64,000 bases of DNA from GCA-2731375 sp964507245 (GTDB lineage: Bacteria > Pseudomonadota > Alphaproteobacteria > GCA-2731375). The notes beneath the pieces were generated by a model, which was given only the letters and a program-made list of their open reading frames with translations, was not told the DNA's origin and did no database searches. The translations under genes were made by a program, and so were the position numbers. The DNA lies in NCBI GenBank assembly GCA_964507245.1, contig CAZDQC010000001.1, positions 14,572 to 78,571 of the forward strand, read 5' to 3'. Of the stretch, positions 26,394 to 35,681 are shown piece by piece. How positions within the stretch are numbered: the stretch's first letter is position 1; each line of letters begins with the position of its first letter.

Positions 26394-27551
26394 ATGGTAG
26401 GCGAAGTGTTCACACCACGTGAAATGATTGATCGCTTAGTGGCTTTTGATACGACTAGCCGAGAATCAAACCTGGCCCTAATTCATTTCGTACGCGACTA
26501 CCTTGCCGAGCATGAAATCGACTCCACTCTGATCCATGATCAAACCGGCGACAAGGCGAACCTTTTTGCCACTGTGGGTCCCATGGTCAACGGCGGTGTG
26601 GTCCTGTCTGGCCATACGGACGTGGTGCCTGTCGATGGACAGAATTGGTCCACAGATCCCTTCCAAGTCGTGGAACGGGAAGGCAAACTCTTTGGGCGCG
26701 GCACTGCGGACATGAAAAGTTTCTGCGCCATTGGTTTGGCACTCGTGCCCGACATGATCAAGCGGGAACTGGCCCTGCCCATCCATTTCGCCTTGTCCTA
26801 CGATGAAGAGGTGGGATGTCTGGGTGCGCCCGATTTGTCACGGCATTTACAGGGGTTACCCGTACATCCACAGGCATTGATCGTGGGTGAGCCGACGGAG
26901 ATGAAGGTCGTCAACGCTCACAAGGGCTGCTGCGCAATCCGTACCATTGTTACCGGATTGGAGGGGCATTCATCGGAAACTCACAAGGGCGTTAACTCCA
27001 TCTTTGCCGCCGCCAAGCTAATCAGCTACTTGGCTGACAAGGCGGAGGCATTGCAGACATCAAACGTCAATCCCCGCTTCGATCCGCCCTATACCACCAT
27101 CCAAGTGGGTGTGATCAACGGTGGTACGGCGGGCAACATTATCCCCAAGGAAACCACATTTTGGTGGGAATATCGTACCCTGCCGGATGTGGACGGTTCC
27201 GCCATCATTGCCGAGTTCGAGGATTTTGCCCTTACTAACGTGCTTCCGAATATGCGGGCGGTGCACGCGGACGCGAATATTCAAGTAGATGTGCGCGGCG
27301 AGGTGATCCCCCTGGTGCCTGAGGACGGTTCCTCAGCGGAAACCCTGGTTCTAGCCCTGACGGGAAGCAACCAGACCTATGCGGTTTCTTATGGAACCGA
27401 AGCCGGTATCTTTCAAAAAGGCGGCATTGCGTCGGTTATCTGCGGCCCCGGGAGTATCTCTGTTGCCCACCGCCCGGACGAATATATTGAAATCTCTCAA
27501 GTCGAGGCTTGCACTGCATTTATGCACCGCCTGATTGACCGCCTAGCCTAG
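26394..27551 (+). CDS. argE: Acetylornithine deacetylase
   Basis: 385 residues, M20 metallopeptidase family. GHTDVVPVDGQNW (metal ligand His and Asp), FGRGTADMKSF (bridging Asp), LSYDEEVGCLGA (catalytic and ligand Glu) and a C-terminal His region GPGSISVAHRPDE are intact; the ADMKSFCA and GTEAGIFQ patterns are typical of ArgE. It removes acetate from N2-acetylornithine to give ornithine. ATG 26394 follows GGGGAA at 6 bases and fits the family start better than the 19-residue longer frame. It lies near argF and argD, which use or make its product and substrate. Confidence 0.92.
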   Translation: MVGEVFTPREMIDRLVAFDTTSRESNLALIHFVRDYLAEHEIDSTLIHDQTGDKANLFATVGPMVNGGVVLSGHTDVVPVDGQNWSTDPFQVVEREGKLFGRGTADMKSFCAIGLALVPDMIKRELALPIHFALSYDEEVGCLGAPDLSRHLQGLPVHPQALIVGEPTEMKVVNAHKGCCAIRTIVTGLEGHSSETHKGVNSIFAAAKLISYLADKAEALQTSNVNPRFDPPYTTIQVGVINGGTAGNIIPKETTFWWEYRTLPDVDGSAIIAEFEDFALTNVLPNMRAVHADANIQVDVRGEVIPLVPEDGSSAETLVLALTGSNQTYAVSYGTEAGIFQKGGIASVICGPGSISVAHRPDEYIEISQVEACTAFMHRLIDRLA

Positions 27552-27728
27552 ATTTTGAGGTCAAACCGGCACTATTTCAAAAGTTATTTACGTAGACAAA
27601 CTATACAAACGGGATTTGGTGCGGCCCCAAACTGCAATACGAAGTATGCATGTGCAAAACGTGTGTATGGCAAACTACCCGAGGCTTTTTTGTAGGGCTG
27701 CCGAGTTGTGTCTGAGCTTGGGGGTAAT

Positions 27729-28322
27729 CTAGCGCCGAAACGGCCCCAAATATTTTTCGATGTTTTGGGCCATTGCCTTATCAAAATCTATTGCGGCCGC
27801 TTCGACAAAGATATAGAGCGCGTCGTCCCGTTCGTTGATACTGGCGTCTTCAGGCATGGTGCGTTGACGGCTAGATTTTGCCTCGGCAAAACCTCTGCCT
27901 AGGCCGCCTGCCGTCTCCACCTCCAGCTTTGCGGATAATCGCGCACGGTAGCGGGTCGACTGATCTATGGTAAACGCTGCCTTGAGGCTTTTTTTCTTTG
28001 TCAAGGCTTCCGCTTTTACAGAGGCGTCTATGATGATGAACCGCGCTATACCACTGGTGCCGGCCGGGCGTAGCCTGTCTTCGGCCCAGTTGCGCATGGC
28101 CATGGCGGGTGCCAGGGGCAGTTTGTGCTCCACATTGGGGTCCTGAAGTGGGGATTGGTATTTTTCAAGGATTTCGATCTTCGCTACATCCAGTTTGATA
28201 GCGGGCAAATGATTGAAGCGCAACTGAGGATAACTAACCTCCGGCAGGGTATTTTCGCAGGCCGTTAACGATAAGCTCAGGAATAGGGCTGCGAATGGGG
28301 TCAGCAGCCGGGATATTTTCAT
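27729..28322 (-). CDS. Putative lipoprotein of unknown function
   Basis: 197 residues. The N terminus MKISRLLTPFAALFLS, ending in the lipobox LTAC (Cys about residue 22), predicts lipid attachment and periplasmic location. The mature part has a proline-rich start (YPQLRFNHLPAIKLDVAKIE), then a mixed alpha/beta body. The pattern recalls a conserved alphaproteobacterial lipoprotein encoded downstream of hslO, but no function is known to me. ATG 28322 has AGGA upstream; its gene overlaps nothing and follows hslO by 13 bases in the same direction. Confidence 0.85.
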   Translation of the reverse strand: MKISRLLTPFAALFLSLSLTACENTLPEVSYPQLRFNHLPAIKLDVAKIEILEKYQSPLQDPNVEHKLPLAPAMAMRNWAEDRLRPAGTSGIARFIIIDASVKAEALTKKKSLKAAFTIDQSTRYRARLSAKLEVETAGGLGRGFAEAKSSRQRTMPEDASINERDDALYIFVEAAAIDFDKAMAQNIEKYLGPFRR

Positions 28323-28335
28323 TTGCCGGATCCTT

Positions 28336-29265
28336 TTAATTACGCGAATCGAATTGTTCGATAGAAAAACTATAGGACGCATCGCAAAATTCACAGGTCA
28401 CAATCAACTCATTATCAACGGCAAGGTCTGGTAATTCTTTTTTTGGCAATTGCGCCAGGATCCTTTCGGCCCGTTTCTTGGAGCATCGGCAACCCGGCTG
28501 TAGCTTCGTTGGTTCGAAGATACGTACGCCATCTTCATGGAAGAGGCGAAATAGCAGTTCATCGCCGGATAAGTTCGGGTCCATTAACTCGCTATCCCGC
28601 GCGCTGGCTAATAGGGTTACAACACGCCGCCAGTCATCCTCGGAAACTACGCCCCTTTCTATTTCAACGCCCCGAGCCAGAATGGCGGGATCGCCTTCGG
28701 GCAATCTTTGAAGCATGATTGCGCCGCCGCGCCAGCCTCCGTCGGTGAGGGCCTTGCCGCAGGCTAGTACAATTGCTGTCTCAATCTGTTCGGATTCTCG
28801 GAAATAGTTGTGGGCGCAATCGGCCAGGGATTGTCCCTCCAGGGCCACAATTCCTTGATAGCGCTCCGTGCGTGTTCCTTGATCTACCGTGAAGGCAATA
28901 TGCCCTGCACCCAGCAAGCGTGGGATAGAGGGATTGGCGTTTGGCTGAAAGGCAGCAATGGCATCGGCGTCATATTGTGCGTATCCTCGCAGGTCGCCAG
29001 GTGTTTTTACGTCCACCACCATGGTTGAGAGAGGGCCGTCACCTTTTGTCTGTAAGGTAAAGACACCGTTGTACTTTAAGGCCCCGGCAAGAGCCGACGA
29101 TAGGGCTACCGCCTGGCCTAACAATTCGGACACAAGTTCCGGGTAATCGTGGCGTGTCAAGATCTGATGTAGAGTCGGGCCCAGTCGTACGAGACGCCCA
29201 CGCACGGTCATACCTTCTATTTGAAATGGCCGGATCAGATCGTCCGGAATTATCCCAGGCACCAC
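28336..29265 (-). CDS. hslO: Redox-regulated chaperone Hsp33
   Basis: 309 residues. The N-terminal domain (VRLGPTLHQILTRHDYPELVSELLGQAVALSSAL) and the linker are typical, and the redox switch is complete: PGCRCSKKRAE and VTCEFCDASYSF supply the CxC and CxxC zinc ligands. Under oxidative stress zinc is released and the protein becomes a holdase. The start is a GTG at 29265, lying inside the last codons of argF with 16 bases overlap, so translation is probably coupled to argF. Confidence 0.95.
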   Translation of the reverse strand: MVPGIIPDDLIRPFQIEGMTVRGRLVRLGPTLHQILTRHDYPELVSELLGQAVALSSALAGALKYNGVFTLQTKGDGPLSTMVVDVKTPGDLRGYAQYDADAIAAFQPNANPSIPRLLGAGHIAFTVDQGTRTERYQGIVALEGQSLADCAHNYFRESEQIETAIVLACGKALTDGGWRGGAIMLQRLPEGDPAILARGVEIERGVVSEDDWRRVVTLLASARDSELMDPNLSGDELLFRLFHEDGVRIFEPTKLQPGCRCSKKRAERILAQLPKKELPDLAVDNELIVTCEFCDASYSFSIEQFDSRN

Positions 29266-30182
29266 GTCAAAATGCTCTTTTGGGCATGCAGTCGGTTTTC
29301 CGCTTCATCCCAGGCTAGCGACCGGGGCCCATCGATGATCTCTGCCGTTACTTCTTCGCCGCGATGGACGGGAAGACAATGCATGAATACGGCGTCCGGC
29401 TTAGCTTGGGCCATCAGTTTCGCGTTCACCCTATAAGGAGCTAGTAAATTGTGTCGGTTAATAGCTCCTTCATCATCGTCGTGCATCGATACCCAGGCGT
29501 CCGAGACAATGCAATCGGCACCGGCAACCGCCTCTTCAGCGGATTGTGTGACGGTTATATTGGCGCCATTTTCCTTAGCCCAACGGATCGCATTTCCAGA
29601 AGGATGCAACCGTTCAGGACAGGCCAAGCGCAATTCATAACCAAATTGTGCCGCGCCGTGGATCCAGGATGTAGCCACGTTGTTGCCATCCCCCGACCAG
29701 GCAATGACCTGTTTGTCCAGATCGCCGCGATGTTCCTCCAGCGTCATGACATCCGCCATCAGCTGACATGGATGCGACGTATCGGTCAGGCCGTTGATGA
29801 TCGGCACGGTGGCATGGTCGACCAACTCGTCAAGCATTTCATAGCCTTTGGTGCGTATCATGATGGCATCTACATAGCGAGACAAAACGCGCGCCGTATC
29901 CGCCATCGTTTCGCCCCGATCCAGTTGCAGATCGTCGGAATTAAGGACAATGGTCTCGCCGCCCAATTGCCGCATGCCGATATCAAACGAGACGCGAGTG
30001 CGAGTGGACGGCTGGATGAAGACCATTGCCAGGACTTTGCCGGCGAGGGGAATGTCCTGATCGGTCACCCCCTTGGATTGCCCGGAGCGGGCCGTCTTCC
30101 TAGCCTTGGCGCTGTCCAAAATACCGCGCAGCTCGGCGCCATCTATCTGGTTAATATCCAGAAAATGGCGCAGTTGGCTCAT
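29250..30182 (-). CDS. argF: Ornithine carbamoyltransferase
   Basis: 310 residues, cytosolic. STRTRVSFDIGM (carbamoyl phosphate site), HPCQLMADVMTL, and MHCLPVHRGEEV (ornithine-binding Cys-Leu-Pro) are all intact and distinguish it from aspartate carbamoyltransferase. It converts ornithine and carbamoyl phosphate to citrulline. ATG 30182 overlaps the argD stop as ATGA, and its own end overlaps hslO, giving a tightly coupled argD-argF-hslO transcript. Confidence 0.97.
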   Translation of the reverse strand: MSQLRHFLDINQIDGAELRGILDSAKARKTARSGQSKGVTDQDIPLAGKVLAMVFIQPSTRTRVSFDIGMRQLGGETIVLNSDDLQLDRGETMADTARVLSRYVDAIMIRTKGYEMLDELVDHATVPIINGLTDTSHPCQLMADVMTLEEHRGDLDKQVIAWSGDGNNVATSWIHGAAQFGYELRLACPERLHPSGNAIRWAKENGANITVTQSAEEAVAGADCIVSDAWVSMHDDDEGAINRHNLLAPYRVNAKLMAQAKPDAVFMHCLPVHRGEEVTAEIIDGPRSLAWDEAENRLHAQKSILTWCLG

Positions 30183-31351
30183 TGTCCAAGTTCCCTACAG
30201 ACGTCTTCTAAGGTTGAAATAGCCTCGTCCAGGTGACTTTCGTCAATCGTTAGGGGCGGCAGCATCCGCATGACATTTTCGCCAGCAGGCGGCACTAGAA
30301 CCCCTTTTTGACGCATCGCGTTGACTAGATCCATGTTGGGTATTTTGCATTTAAGGCCGAGCAAAAGTCCCCGTCCGCGAACGTCCTCGAATACTGCGTC
30401 GTTACGTTGGCACAGTTCTTCCAAACGGCTGCGCAAAAGATCGCCCATGCGCTCTACATTCTCGATAAATCCATCAGCGAGGATAACGTCCAGTACCGCA
30501 TTGCTGGCGGCTGCGGCCAGAGGATTGCCGCCGTAGGTAGAGCCATGGGTACCAGCCACCATGCCCTTGGCCGCATCAGCAGTTGCCATGCAGGCCCCAA
30601 TGGGAAAACCACCACCGATGCCCTTACCCAGGGTGGCCACGTCCGGATTGATACCGGACCATTCATGGGCTAGCAGTCGCCCGGTCCGGCCCATGCCTGT
30701 TTGTACTTCGTCAACAATTAGGAGCAGGTCATTGTCATCACAAATCTGCCGTATTTGCCGCATGATGTCGTCTTCTACAACCATGACACCGCCCTCGGCC
30801 TGGATTGGCTCAATCATGATAGCGGCGGTCTCGGTACCGATGGCGTCCATTAAAGCATCCAGGTCCCCGACTGCTACGTGGTCAAAGCCATCCACCTTGG
30901 GTCCAAAACCGTCCAAGACTTTCTCGCTGCCCGTTGCTGCGATGGTCGCCAAGGTTCGTCCGTGAAAACAATCATCGAAGGTAATGATACGAAATCGACC
31001 GGGATTGCTGTTGGCGTGGTGATATCGGCGCACCAGTTTGATGGCGCACTCGTTTGCTTCCGCGCCTGAATTACAGAAGAAGACAGTATCCGCGAAGCTA
31101 TTTGCAACTAGGCGGTCCGCAAGGCGCTCCTGCCCTGGGATGTTGTATAGGTTGGAGGTATGCATCAGAGTGGCTGCTTGTTTCTGTATCGCTTCGACCA
31201 AGTGCGGGTGACTGTGGCCCAAACACAAGACGGCCAAACCGGTGGTGAAATCAAGGTATTTGCTGCCCTTTGTATCGTACATATATGCGCCTTCACCTCG
31301 TTCGAAGGCGATATCGAATCTGCCGTAGGTTGGCATCACCGCTGTGGTCAT
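30179..31351 (-). CDS. argD: Acetylornithine aminotransferase
   Basis: 390 residues, class III PLP aminotransferase. GAEANECAIKLVRRYH, LIVDEVQTGMGRTG and LGKGIGGGFPIGA (PLP lysine) are intact, and HGSTYGGNPLAAAA is the phosphate-binding segment. It makes N2-acetylornithine, the ArgE substrate; many such enzymes also act in lysine synthesis (DapC). First gene of the leftward argD-argF-hslO-lipoprotein cluster. The upstream intergenic region holds a perfect inverted repeat. Confidence 0.96.
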   Translation of the reverse strand: MTTAVMPTYGRFDIAFERGEGAYMYDTKGSKYLDFTTGLAVLCLGHSHPHLVEAIQKQAATLMHTSNLYNIPGQERLADRLVANSFADTVFFCNSGAEANECAIKLVRRYHHANSNPGRFRIITFDDCFHGRTLATIAATGSEKVLDGFGPKVDGFDHVAVGDLDALMDAIGTETAAIMIEPIQAEGGVMVVEDDIMRQIRQICDDNDLLLIVDEVQTGMGRTGRLLAHEWSGINPDVATLGKGIGGGFPIGACMATADAAKGMVAGTHGSTYGGNPLAAAASNAVLDVILADGFIENVERMGDLLRSRLEELCQRNDAVFEDVRGRGLLLGLKCKIPNMDLVNAMRQKGVLVPPAGENVMRMLPPLTIDESHLDEAISTLEDVCRELGQ

Positions 31352-31775
31352 GTCGGGCTCCTCCTGTTCTAATTTCTGCGGCTATGGACGCTGCATGCGA
31401 AAGGGGGCGGATTATGTATGCAAAACGTCCACTGTCAATGCGCCGTCTTAGCTCGTTCAGCCTTTGACCGGCCACCAAGGCAGAAACACCGAATTGGGCC
31501 CAGCGTTTGCGGCCGATGTCAATTTCAAGATTGGGTCGCTGGACGGATGTAAGCCGACAAAACAAATCTGTTCCCGCGCAGATTTACCGAAGCCACACAA
31601 GTTCGTACCGGGTTCTGCATGTCCTTGACCTGACGCATCTCGGAAATAGCCGAGATGATTGATACACCAAGGCTTTGAGACCGCAAAATGATAAAGAAAT
31701 CAGTATACTTCAGTAAAATTTCCGGCCTTACTGCGAGCTAGCTATTTATCAATTCAATCCACGGACTTATCTGAA
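31352..31775. other. Divergent intergenic region, 424 bases, no gene supported
   Basis: It must hold the promoters of argD (leftward) and the EamA gene (rightward). An open leftward frame of 91 codons runs through the argD start but has no recognisable family or ribosome site. The main structure is the inverted repeat at 31636-31657. Confidence 0.6.
31636..31657. promoter_or_regulatory. Perfect 8-base inverted repeat upstream of argD
   Basis: CATCTCGG and CCGAGATG flank the loop AAATAG. It could be an operator for either divergent gene or an RNA hairpin; no T run follows on either strand, so a terminator is unlikely. Confidence 0.4.
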
Positions 31776-32824
31776 ATGCCCATACCGTTGGTCGCGGTAG
31801 TAGCGGCCGTCGTCATACACATTCTCTGGGGCGCCAACCCGGTCGCCGTGAAAATGGGATTGGTAGCTTTTCCTCCCCTTTGGAGCGCGTTCTTCCGCTT
31901 TGCCATCGGTGTCGTGTGCATTGCGGTCTGGGCTTTGGCTCTGGGCACGCGATTGTGGCCAGAAAATCGGGAATGGCCTGGTTTATTCCTCCTGGCTCTA
32001 TGGTTTATGACCCAAATTGGCCTGATGAATTTTGGCATCAATTTTACGTCAGGTGCCTCGGCCGCCATCATGACGGCAACATATCCGCTTTTTTCGGGGA
32101 TTTTTGCGCATTTTATGATTGTGGGGGATCGTCTGGACAAAGNNNNNNNNNNNNNNNNNNNNNNNNNNNNNNNNNNNNNNNNNNNNNNNNNNNNNNNNNN
32201 NNNNNNNNNNNNNNNNNNNNNNNNNNNNNNNNNNNNNNNNNNCTTTTTTCGGGGATTTTTGCGCATTTTATGATTGTGGGGGATCGTCTGGACAAAGCCA
32301 AGATCGTGGGTCTGCTGATCGCTTTTCTGGGAGTGGGGTTGGTATTAAGTAAGGGCCGGTTACCGAATGAGTTGACCCGCGCCAATTTTGGCGATTTGAT
32401 TCTGCTGGTCAGCGCCGTCCTTTTGGGCGGGCGTATGATTTTCACGGCAAAATTAGTTAGAAATGTTGAGCCAATGAGGGTGGTTCTGTGGCAAATGTTA
32501 CTGTCATTGGGAGGATTTGCAGCCGGCGCGGTGATGTGGGAGGAGATTGTTTGGAGGCAAGTTGAATGGATTCCAGTTGGCGCGCTGGTTTATCAAGGCG
32601 TGGTAATTGCCGGCTTGGTTTTCATGGTCAACGCCTGGTTAATTAAGCAATACAGTCCGTCCGTAATGGTCAGCTTTGGCTTTATATCACCTATATCTGG
32701 AGTGGTCGTGAGTGCCTTATTGTTGGGTGATCAGTTAACTTGGGATCTGGCAGTGGGAACCGCCGGGGTGGGAATAGGCTTGATCATTTTGACCCGCAGG
32801 GCTTATGTCAGGCCACGAACCTAG
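31776..32824 (+). CDS. EamA/DMT family transporter, interrupted by a false assembly gap
   Basis: The gene is split by 100 N at 32143-32242, yet the 55 bases before (32088-32142) and after (32243-32297) the N run are identical. Removing 155 bases gives exactly 298 codons, an uninterrupted 297-residue protein with ten helices in two EamA repeats: LWGANPVAVKMGLVAFPPLW near the N terminus, TATYPLFSGIFAH ending repeat one and FISPISGVVVSALLLGDQ ending repeat two. The gene is therefore intact in reality. Substrate unknown. The molybdopterin oxidoreductase gene follows 46 bases later. Confidence 0.92.
32143..32242. other. False assembly gap (100 N) flanked by a 55-base overlap
   Basis: The contig ends share an identical 55-base sequence, the size of a common assembler k-mer, so they overlap rather than being separated. 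The flanking direct repeat is an artefact. Confidence 0.95.
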
Positions 32825-32870
32825 ATTTTGACATTGCCACACGGCATAATCCGGGCGGGGAGATACGCAT

Positions 32871-34761
32871 ATGAATGCCAAGCCGGAAATCCGTTATAGC
32901 GCCTGTCCGCACGACTGTCCCTCGACCTGTGCATTGGAAGTTGAGAAGTTGGATGCGCAGACCATCGGGCGTGTACGCGGAGCCCGGGATAACGCCTATA
33001 CGGCAGGCGTTGTTTGCGGCAAGGTCGCTCGTTATGCTGAGCGTATTCATCATCCCGACAGGTTGTTGTATCCCCAGCGGAGATTGGGCGATAGGGGCGC
33101 TGACGACTTTATGCCTATCAGCTGGGATGAAGCCCTAGACGAAGTGGCGGAAGCGCTATTAAAGGCGGAGCAGAAATATGACTCTGAAACCGTCTGGCCC
33201 TATTACTATGCGGGCACCATGGGCTTTGTCATGCGCGACGGCATTAATCGTTTGCGGCATGCAAAAAAATATTCGGGGATGTATCCCACAATTTGCGTCA
33301 CATCCGCCTGGAATGGTTTTATTGCGGGTACAGGGCGGCTGGCAGGGGCTGATCCCCGCGAAATGGCAAAGGCCGATTGTCTGGTGATTTGGGGAACCAA
33401 TCCAGTCAATACCCAGATTAATGTAATGACACATGCCAGCAAGGCGCGAAGAGCCGGTGCCAAGATTGTTCACATTGACACATACCGGAACGGAACGGCT
33501 GAACAGGCGGATCTATTTCTTTGTGTGCGTCCGGGCACCGATGGTGCCTTGGCCTGCGCCGTTATGCATGTCCTGTTTCGGGAGGGACATGCAAACCGGG
33601 AGTATCTAGAAAAATACACCGATTGTCCGGACGAACTAGAAGCACACCTCTTGGACAAAACACCAGCGTGGGCCGAGGCGATCACGGGCGTTGCCGTTGC
33701 CGACATTGAAGCCTTCGCTAAATTGGTTGGGGAAACGCCCAAAACGTTCTTCCGTTTGGGCTACGGCTTTTCGCGACAGCGCAATGGTGTTGTAAACATG
33801 CATGCAGCCTCTTGTATACCGGCTGTCACCGGAGCCTGGTTGTACGAGGGCGGTGGTGCTTTTCATAACAATGGAGCCATCTATCACTTCAACAAAACAA
33901 TGATCGAGGGCCTAGATGTACTGGATCATTCGGTTCGGGTGTTGGATCAATCCCGTATCGGCCCGGTGCTGACAGGTGATNNNNNNNNNNNNNNNNNNNN
34001 NNNNNNNNNNNNNNNNNNNNNNNNNNNNNNNNNNNNNNNNNNNNNNNNNNNNNNNNNNNNNNNNNNNNNNNNNNNNNNNNGTTATTGTCGCCTTAGCCAA
34101 ACGGTTGGGCGCCGAGCATCCTGGTTTTGAGATGACACCGCTGGAATTAATCGACCGCACATTACAGGATTCCGGCTGGGGCGACGTGGAGAGTTTACGG
34201 GAAAATCGCTGGATTGATTGCCAGCCGGCGTTCAATCAGGCCCACTATATCGACGGTTTTAATTTCCCCGATGGCAAGTTCCGATTTGCCCCCAAATGGG
34301 AGGATGTCCTGCCTCATGGATTTGGTCCGGATGGTGGTTGGAAGCGGATGCCGAAGCTGCCCGAACATTGGGCCGTGATAGAAGAGTCGACGGAGGCCAT
34401 GCCATATCGTTTAGTTACCGCACCGGCACGCAGCTATCTAAACTCCTCGTTCACCGAGACGCCTACGTCGGCGGCGCGGGAGGATAAACCAACTGTCATG
34501 ATGCATCCAGTTGATGCGGAGGAAATTGGTGTTGTGACGGATGATAGGGTCACGTTGGGCAACGATCGTGGGGAGTTGCCCATAGATGTACAAGTTTTCG
34601 ACGGCGTTCAGAAAGGCGTGGTCGTAGTCGAAAGCATCTGGCCAAATAATGCATTTGAGGGGGGGAAGGGGATTAATGTACTGACCGGCGCGGATCCGGT
34701 CGCGCCAGTGGGCGGCGCAGCGTTCCATGACAACCGAATCTGGATCAAGAGAATATCATGA
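32871..34761 (+). CDS. Molybdopterin-dependent oxidoreductase (DMSO reductase superfamily), interrupted by a gap
   Basis: The N-terminal CPHDCPSTCALEV with a later VCGK gives the four cysteines of the 4Fe-4S cluster found in formate dehydrogenase/thiosulfate reductase-like members. LVIWGTNPVNTQINVM and IHIDTYRNGTAEQADLFL-like segments bind the bis-MGD cofactor. After the gap, a complete C-terminal molydopterin-binding domain (PVDAEEIGVVTDDRVTLGNDRG) is present. No Tat signal is visible, so it is cytoplasmic. The total span is not a multiple of three, so the true gap is not 100 bases. The substrate is not assignable. Its ATGA overlap with the next gene couples it to an aminotransferase. Confidence 0.9.
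33981..34080. other. Assembly gap (100 N)
   Basis: Placeholder inside the molybdopterin oxidoreductase gene. Flanks do not repeat. The reading frames on either side require a true length other than 100 modulo 3. Confidence 0.97.
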
Positions 34762-35681
34762 GCCAAGTTGAAACTGCTCCGGCCAATAATCCATTTTCAG
34801 ATGGAGTAGCATTTATCGACAGGCAATATATGCCTATATCTGAGGCACGCATCCCCATCACGGATTGGGGGTTCCTGCGATCGGACGTGACCTATGACGT
34901 AGTAGCCGTATGGGGTGGTGGTTTTTTTCGTCTGCAAGATCATTTGGACCGGTTTTTCCGCGGCATTGGCAAGCTTAACATGCAATCGCCTTATGACCGT
35001 GAAAACATCACATCGATCCTGACGGAATGCGTCAGTCGTTCAGAATTACGCGAATCTTATGTTAAAATGATCCTAACCAGAGGTAGCCCACCACCCGGCA
35101 GCCGCGATCCGCGTGATTGCGAGAACCGATTTTATGCGCTTGCCATACCTTATGTCTGGATTGCGGACGAGGAAAAGCAGGCGGAAGGACTGCATATGTC
35201 CGTCGGTACAGTGCCACAAATTTCGCCGGAATCAGTCGACCCGACCGTGAAGAATTTTCATTGGGGTGACATGCTCAAGGGATTGTTCGAGGCCTATGAC
35301 CGTGGTGCGGAAACCGTCGTCTTGACCGATGGTAATGGCAATATCACAGAGGGGCCAGGCTTCAACTTGTTTGCAAACATTGGCGGTCGTCTGGTTACCC
35401 CAGAAAGCGGTGTTTTGTTAGGCATTACCCGCATGACGGTGATCGAGTTGGCTGAATCGTTGAACATCAAAGTAGAAGTAGGCACTCTAACAGAACGCGA
35501 GTTGCGCAGCGCGGACGAGGTGTTTGTTTCTTCGACTGCTGGCGGTGTCATGCCCGTTTCACGTCTTGATGGCGATCCAATTGGCGATGGAGCTCCAGGT
35601 CCGTTGACGCAACGGCTGCGACAGATGTACTGGGACGCGCACGACGACGAAAGGTATGTTACGTGGATCGACTATCGCTAG
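34758..35681 (+). CDS. Class IV aminotransferase, branched-chain/(R)-amine transaminase-like
   Basis: 307 residues, PLP fold type IV. The PLP lysine is in PTVKNFHWGDMLKG, a pattern I associate with (R)-selective amine transaminases and with a BCAT subgroup; GNITEGPGFNLFA is the conserved Glu region, and VLLGITRMTVIELA the phosphate-binding Gly-Ile-Thr-Arg. ATG 34758 overlaps the molybdopterin oxidoreductase stop as ATGA, implying linked expression. Its 3' end overlaps the convergent MFS gene by 23 bases. Amino donor and acceptor are not predictable. Confidence 0.9.
   Translation: MSQVETAPANNPFSDGVAFIDRQYMPISEARIPITDWGFLRSDVTYDVVAVWGGGFFRLQDHLDRFFRGIGKLNMQSPYDRENITSILTECVSRSELRESYVKMILTRGSPPPGSRDPRDCENRFYALAIPYVWIADEEKQAEGLHMSVGTVPQISPESVDPTVKNFHWGDMLKGLFEAYDRGAETVVLTDGNGNITEGPGFNLFANIGGRLVTPESGVLLGITRMTVIELAESLNIKVEVGTLTERELRSADEVFVSSTAGGVMPVSRLDGDPIGDGAPGPLTQRLRQMYWDAHDDERYVTWIDYR

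Noticed and set aside
31293..31565. Leftward frame of 91 codons upstream of argD
   Set aside because: It overlaps the argD start, has no ribosome site and matches no family I know.
32088..32297. Direct repeat of 55 bases as a mobile-element or recombination footprint
   Set aside because: The copies exactly flank a 100 N placeholder and collapsing them restores the gene, so it is an assembly overlap.
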